Assembly: GCA_027294925.1 (NCBI GenBank)
Contig: JAPULM010000104.1
Location: 1-5,731, forward strand
DNA: 5,731 nt
Reading direction: 5' to 3'
Source of the DNA: a bacterium
GTDB taxonomy: Bacteria; Tectomicrobia; Entotheonellia; Entotheonellales; Entotheonellaceae
How positions within the stretch are numbered: position 1 is the first letter of the stretch; each line of letters starts with the position of its first letter. Under the pieces are notes generated by a model. That model was given only the letters and a program-made list of their open reading frames with translations, ran no database searches and was not told where the DNA came from. Position numbers and translations under genes: made by a program. This document shows positions 3,661 through 5,731 of the stretch, one piece after another.

Positions 3661-5731
3661 TTAACCAACACTGTCAGGATCATACCCCAAATTGGGAGAA
3701 AGCCATCTCTCAATTTGGGCTATAGTCATGCTCTTTCTGTGGGCGTAATCTCTGACTTGGTCTTTATTTATCTTTCCCACCCCAAAATATCGCGATTCCG
3801 GATGCGAGAAGTAGAAGCCGCTGATCGCTGCTGTGGGGAGCATGGCGTAGGATTCCGTTAAGGTTATCCCCGTATTTTCTTCGACTTTCAGTAGATTCCA
3901 GATTAATGGTTTCTCAGTATGGTCCGGGCAAGCCGGATATCCGGGGGCAGGGCGGATGCCTTGGTATTTTTCTGCGATCAAAGCCTCATTATCGAACCCC
4001 TCATCTGGGGCATAGCCCCAGTACTCTTTTCGGATACGCTGGTGCAAGCGTTCGGCAAACGCCTCGGCAAAACGATCGGCTAAGGCTTTGAGCATAATGG
4101 CACTATAGTCATCATGATCGTGTTCAAACTGATCCAACTTTTCTTGCATGCCGAAACCAGCTGCAACCGCAAACGCACCAATGTAATCATGTACATGCGT
4201 TTCTTCCGGTGCAACGAAATCAGCCAGCGCATAGTTCGGTTGACCGGCTGCTTTTGGTGTTTGTTGTCGGACGGTATGAAATGTAGTGAGTATCCCTCCG
4301 CCGCTTTTGTACATCCCTGTCCCCGCGGCAGCTGTAAATCCATGTACAATAATATCGTCATGGCCAATCGAATTTGCCGGGAATAAACCGAATATTCCTT
4401 TTGCGCTAAACCATTTCTCATCAATGATTTTTGCGAGCATCTGGCGCGCATCGTCGTAGAGTTTGGTTGCTTCCTGACCGACCACGTCATCACATAATAT
4501 GCGTGGAAATTTGCCTGCAAGTTCCCATGCAATAAAGAGCGGTGTCCAGTCAAAATACTCGGCCAACTCACCTAACGGGTAATCATCGAAAATTTCTATC
4601 CCCAGTTTGTGCGGTACGGGTGGTGTATAGTTATCCCAATCGATGGCCGCACGATTAGCTCTGGCTTGGGCTAGTGTGAGCCACGTCGTTTTTGCTTGTT
4701 TTGTTGCATGTCGTTCACGTACTACGTCGTAGTCTTGCTGGATCTCTGCGGCGAGTTCTTTTTTCATATCAACGTTCAACAGACGCGTTGATATCCCCAC
4801 TGCACGCGAGGCATCTTTTACATGAATCACCGGATGTTCATAGCTAGAGTCGATCTTTACTGCGGTATGCACGCGCGATGTCGTTGCACCACCGATCATA
4901 AGCGGCAGGGCAAAGTCCTGGCGCTGCATTTCTTTTGCCACATGCACCATCTCATCGAGTGATGGCGTAATGAGTCCACTTAAACCGATGATGTCGGCCT
5001 TCTGTTCGCGGGCGGTATCGAGTATGGTTTGTGCCGGTACCATGACGCCGAGGTCTATGACTTCGAAGTTATTACATTGCAATACGACACCGACAATATT
5101 CTTGCCGATGTCATGCACATCACCTTTCACTGTCGCCATGATGATCTTGCCGTTGCTTTTTATTTCATCATCGCCTTTTTCCGCCTCGATATAAGGCAGG
5201 AGATGGGCCACCGCTTTTTTCATGACACGCGCACTTTTTACCACCTGGGGTAAAAACATCTTGCCGGCCCCAAACAGATCACCGACGACGTTCATGCCGT
5301 CCATGAGTGGTCCTTCGATGACATGCAAGGCTCGATCAGATTGTTGGCGTGCCTCTTCCGTATCCTCTTCAATGTAATCCGCGATGCCTTTTACCAATGC
5401 ATGCGAGAGGCGTTCCCGGACAGGGCCTTTTCGCCATTCAAGATCGACTTTCTTTTCTTTCTTGCCTCCACCTTTGACTGTCTCGGCAAATTCTACTAAT
5501 CGATCAGTGGCATCATCGCGTCGATTGAGTAATACATCTTCAATGTATTCGAGCAGATCTTTTGGGATCTCATCATAGATGCCGAGTTGGCCTGCATTGA
5601 CGATGCCCATGTCCATACCGGCCTGGATAGCATGATACAGAAACGCGGCATGCATGGCTTCACGCACCGGGTTATTGCCGCGAAAGGAGAACGACACATT
5701 ACTTAATCCGCCACTGACCAGTGCATGCGGC
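3661..5731 (-). CDS. metH: Cobalamin-dependent methionine synthase, C-terminal 689 residues (5' end outside window)
   Basis: Makes methionine by moving a methyl group from 5-methyltetrahydrofolate to homocysteine through cobalamin, in the cytoplasm. The frame is open to the right edge ([16 protein letters not shown] reads across 5720-5675), so the GTG at 5697 is not the start. The full enzyme is about 1,230 residues; the homocysteine domain and most of the folate domain are outside. Visible residues: end of the folate domain (to about 75), cobalamin cap with [16 protein letters not shown] (139-154), B12 domain with GDVHDIGKN (203-211; His206, codon 5115-5113, is the lower cobalt ligand) and [13 protein letters not shown] (249-261), a linker, then the AdoMet reactivation domain from about 350 with [25 protein letters not shown] (593-601) and the conserved WLSPNLGYD end. 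All these motifs are intact. The activation domain seems to carry a short Gly/Ala-rich insert near 462-491 compared with E. coli. No riboswitch can be assessed because the 5' end is missing. Confidence 0.98.
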   Translation of the reverse strand, partial: PHALVSGGLSNVSFSFRGNNPVREAMHAAFLYHAIQAGMDMGIVNAGQLGIYDEIPKDLLEYIEDVLLNRRDDATDRLVEFAETVKGGGKKEKKVDLEWRKGPVRERLSHALVKGIADYIEEDTEEARQQSDRALHVIEGPLMDGMNVVGDLFGAGKMFLPQVVKSARVMKKAVAHLLPYIEAEKGDDEIKSNGKIIMATVKGDVHDIGKNIVGVVLQCNNFEVIDLGVMVPAQTILDTAREQKADIIGLSGLITPSLDEMVHVAKEMQRQDFALPLMIGGATTSRVHTAVKIDSSYEHPVIHVKDASRAVGISTRLLNVDMKKELAAEIQQDYDVVRERHATKQAKTTWLTLAQARANRAAIDWDNYTPPVPHKLGIEIFDDYPLGELAEYFDWTPLFIAWELAGKFPRILCDDVVGQEATKLYDDARQMLAKIIDEKWFSAKGIFGLFPANSIGHDDIIVHGFTAAAGTGMYKSGGGILTTFHTVRQQTPKAAGQPNYALADFVAPEETHVHDYIGAFAVAAGFGMQEKLDQFEHDHDDYSAIMLKALADRFAEAFAERLHQRIRKEYWGYAPDEGFDNEALIAEKYQGIRPAPGYPACPDHTEKPLIWNLLKVEENTGITLTESYAMLPTAAISGFYFSHPESRYFGVGKINKDQVRDYAHRKSMTIAQIERWLSPNLGYDPDSVG
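3686..3719. repeat. Long imperfect inverted repeat inside the 3' end of metH
   Basis: The left arm 3686-3699 (CCCAAATTGGGAGA) and the right arm 3706-3719 (TCTCTCAATTTGGG) are complementary at 13 of 14 positions around a 6-base loop. The repeat lies 22 bases inside the stop codon and encodes part of the conserved ERWLSPNLG end of MetH. On the metH transcript it would fold as a stable hairpin about 25 bases before the stop. It may act in mRNA stability or processing, or be a chance result of codon choice. Confidence 0.75.

Noticed and set aside
4080..4571. Minus-strand 163-codon ORF in another frame of metH
   Set aside because: It is an overlapping shadow of the clearly conserved MetH activation domain and has no domain pattern of its own.
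5695..5697. GTG as the start of metH
   Set aside because: The frame stays open to the window edge and encodes the family sequence LVSGGLSN immediately upstream, so this is an internal Val.

Overview
This window comes from a bacterial chromosome, most likely a Gram-negative one. The large methionine synthase reads very close to the gammaproteobacterial MetH type as I recall it. The F420-type oxidoreductase at the left edge and the GrdB-type selenoprotein are families also seen in actinobacteria, Chloroflexi and uncultured marine or sponge-associated lineages, so I do not assign a taxon. Base composition shifts by eye: the selenoprotein region is GC-richer, and the toxin-antitoxin region and metH are AT-richer.

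Left part (1-1540). A truncated deazaflavin (F420)-dependent nitroreductase/quinone-reductase family gene runs leftward off the window. It is divergent from a rightward gene with a near-consensus sigma-70 promoter (TTGACA, 16 bp, TGCTATAAT). The rightward gene is the main discovery. It looks like two ORFs split by a TGA, but it reads as one 312-residue glycine/sarcosine/betaine/D-proline reductase selenoprotein-B-like protein. The TGA at 1117-1119 falls exactly at the redox motif U-P-V-C, and a candidate bacterial SECIS hairpin follows it directly. Ordinary gene callers would truncate or split this gene.

Middle part (1541-3657). Convergent with the selenoprotein is a GT2-fold glycosyltransferase of the TIGR04283 type (rSAM/selenodomain-associated transferase 2, linked to arsenosugar biosynthesis). 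Next, on the minus strand, is a toxin-first higB-higA module. It has a promoter carrying a palindromic operator, an apparently leaderless toxin start, and a four-copy heptamer repeat in the toxin-antitoxin spacer. A 277-base stretch with no recognisable gene separates it from a small UPF0175 protein that has its own promoter.

Right part (3661-5731). The C-terminal half (689 codons) of cobalamin-dependent methionine synthase MetH enters from the right edge. It contains the end of the methyltetrahydrofolate domain, the cobalamin cap, the B12-binding domain with the DxHxxG histidine, and the complete AdoMet reactivation domain. A long imperfect inverted repeat lies in its last codons.

No operon joins all these genes. 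The likely themes are selenium/redox (and perhaps arsenic) metabolism on the left, a toxin-antitoxin stability insert in the middle, and a housekeeping methionine gene on the right.
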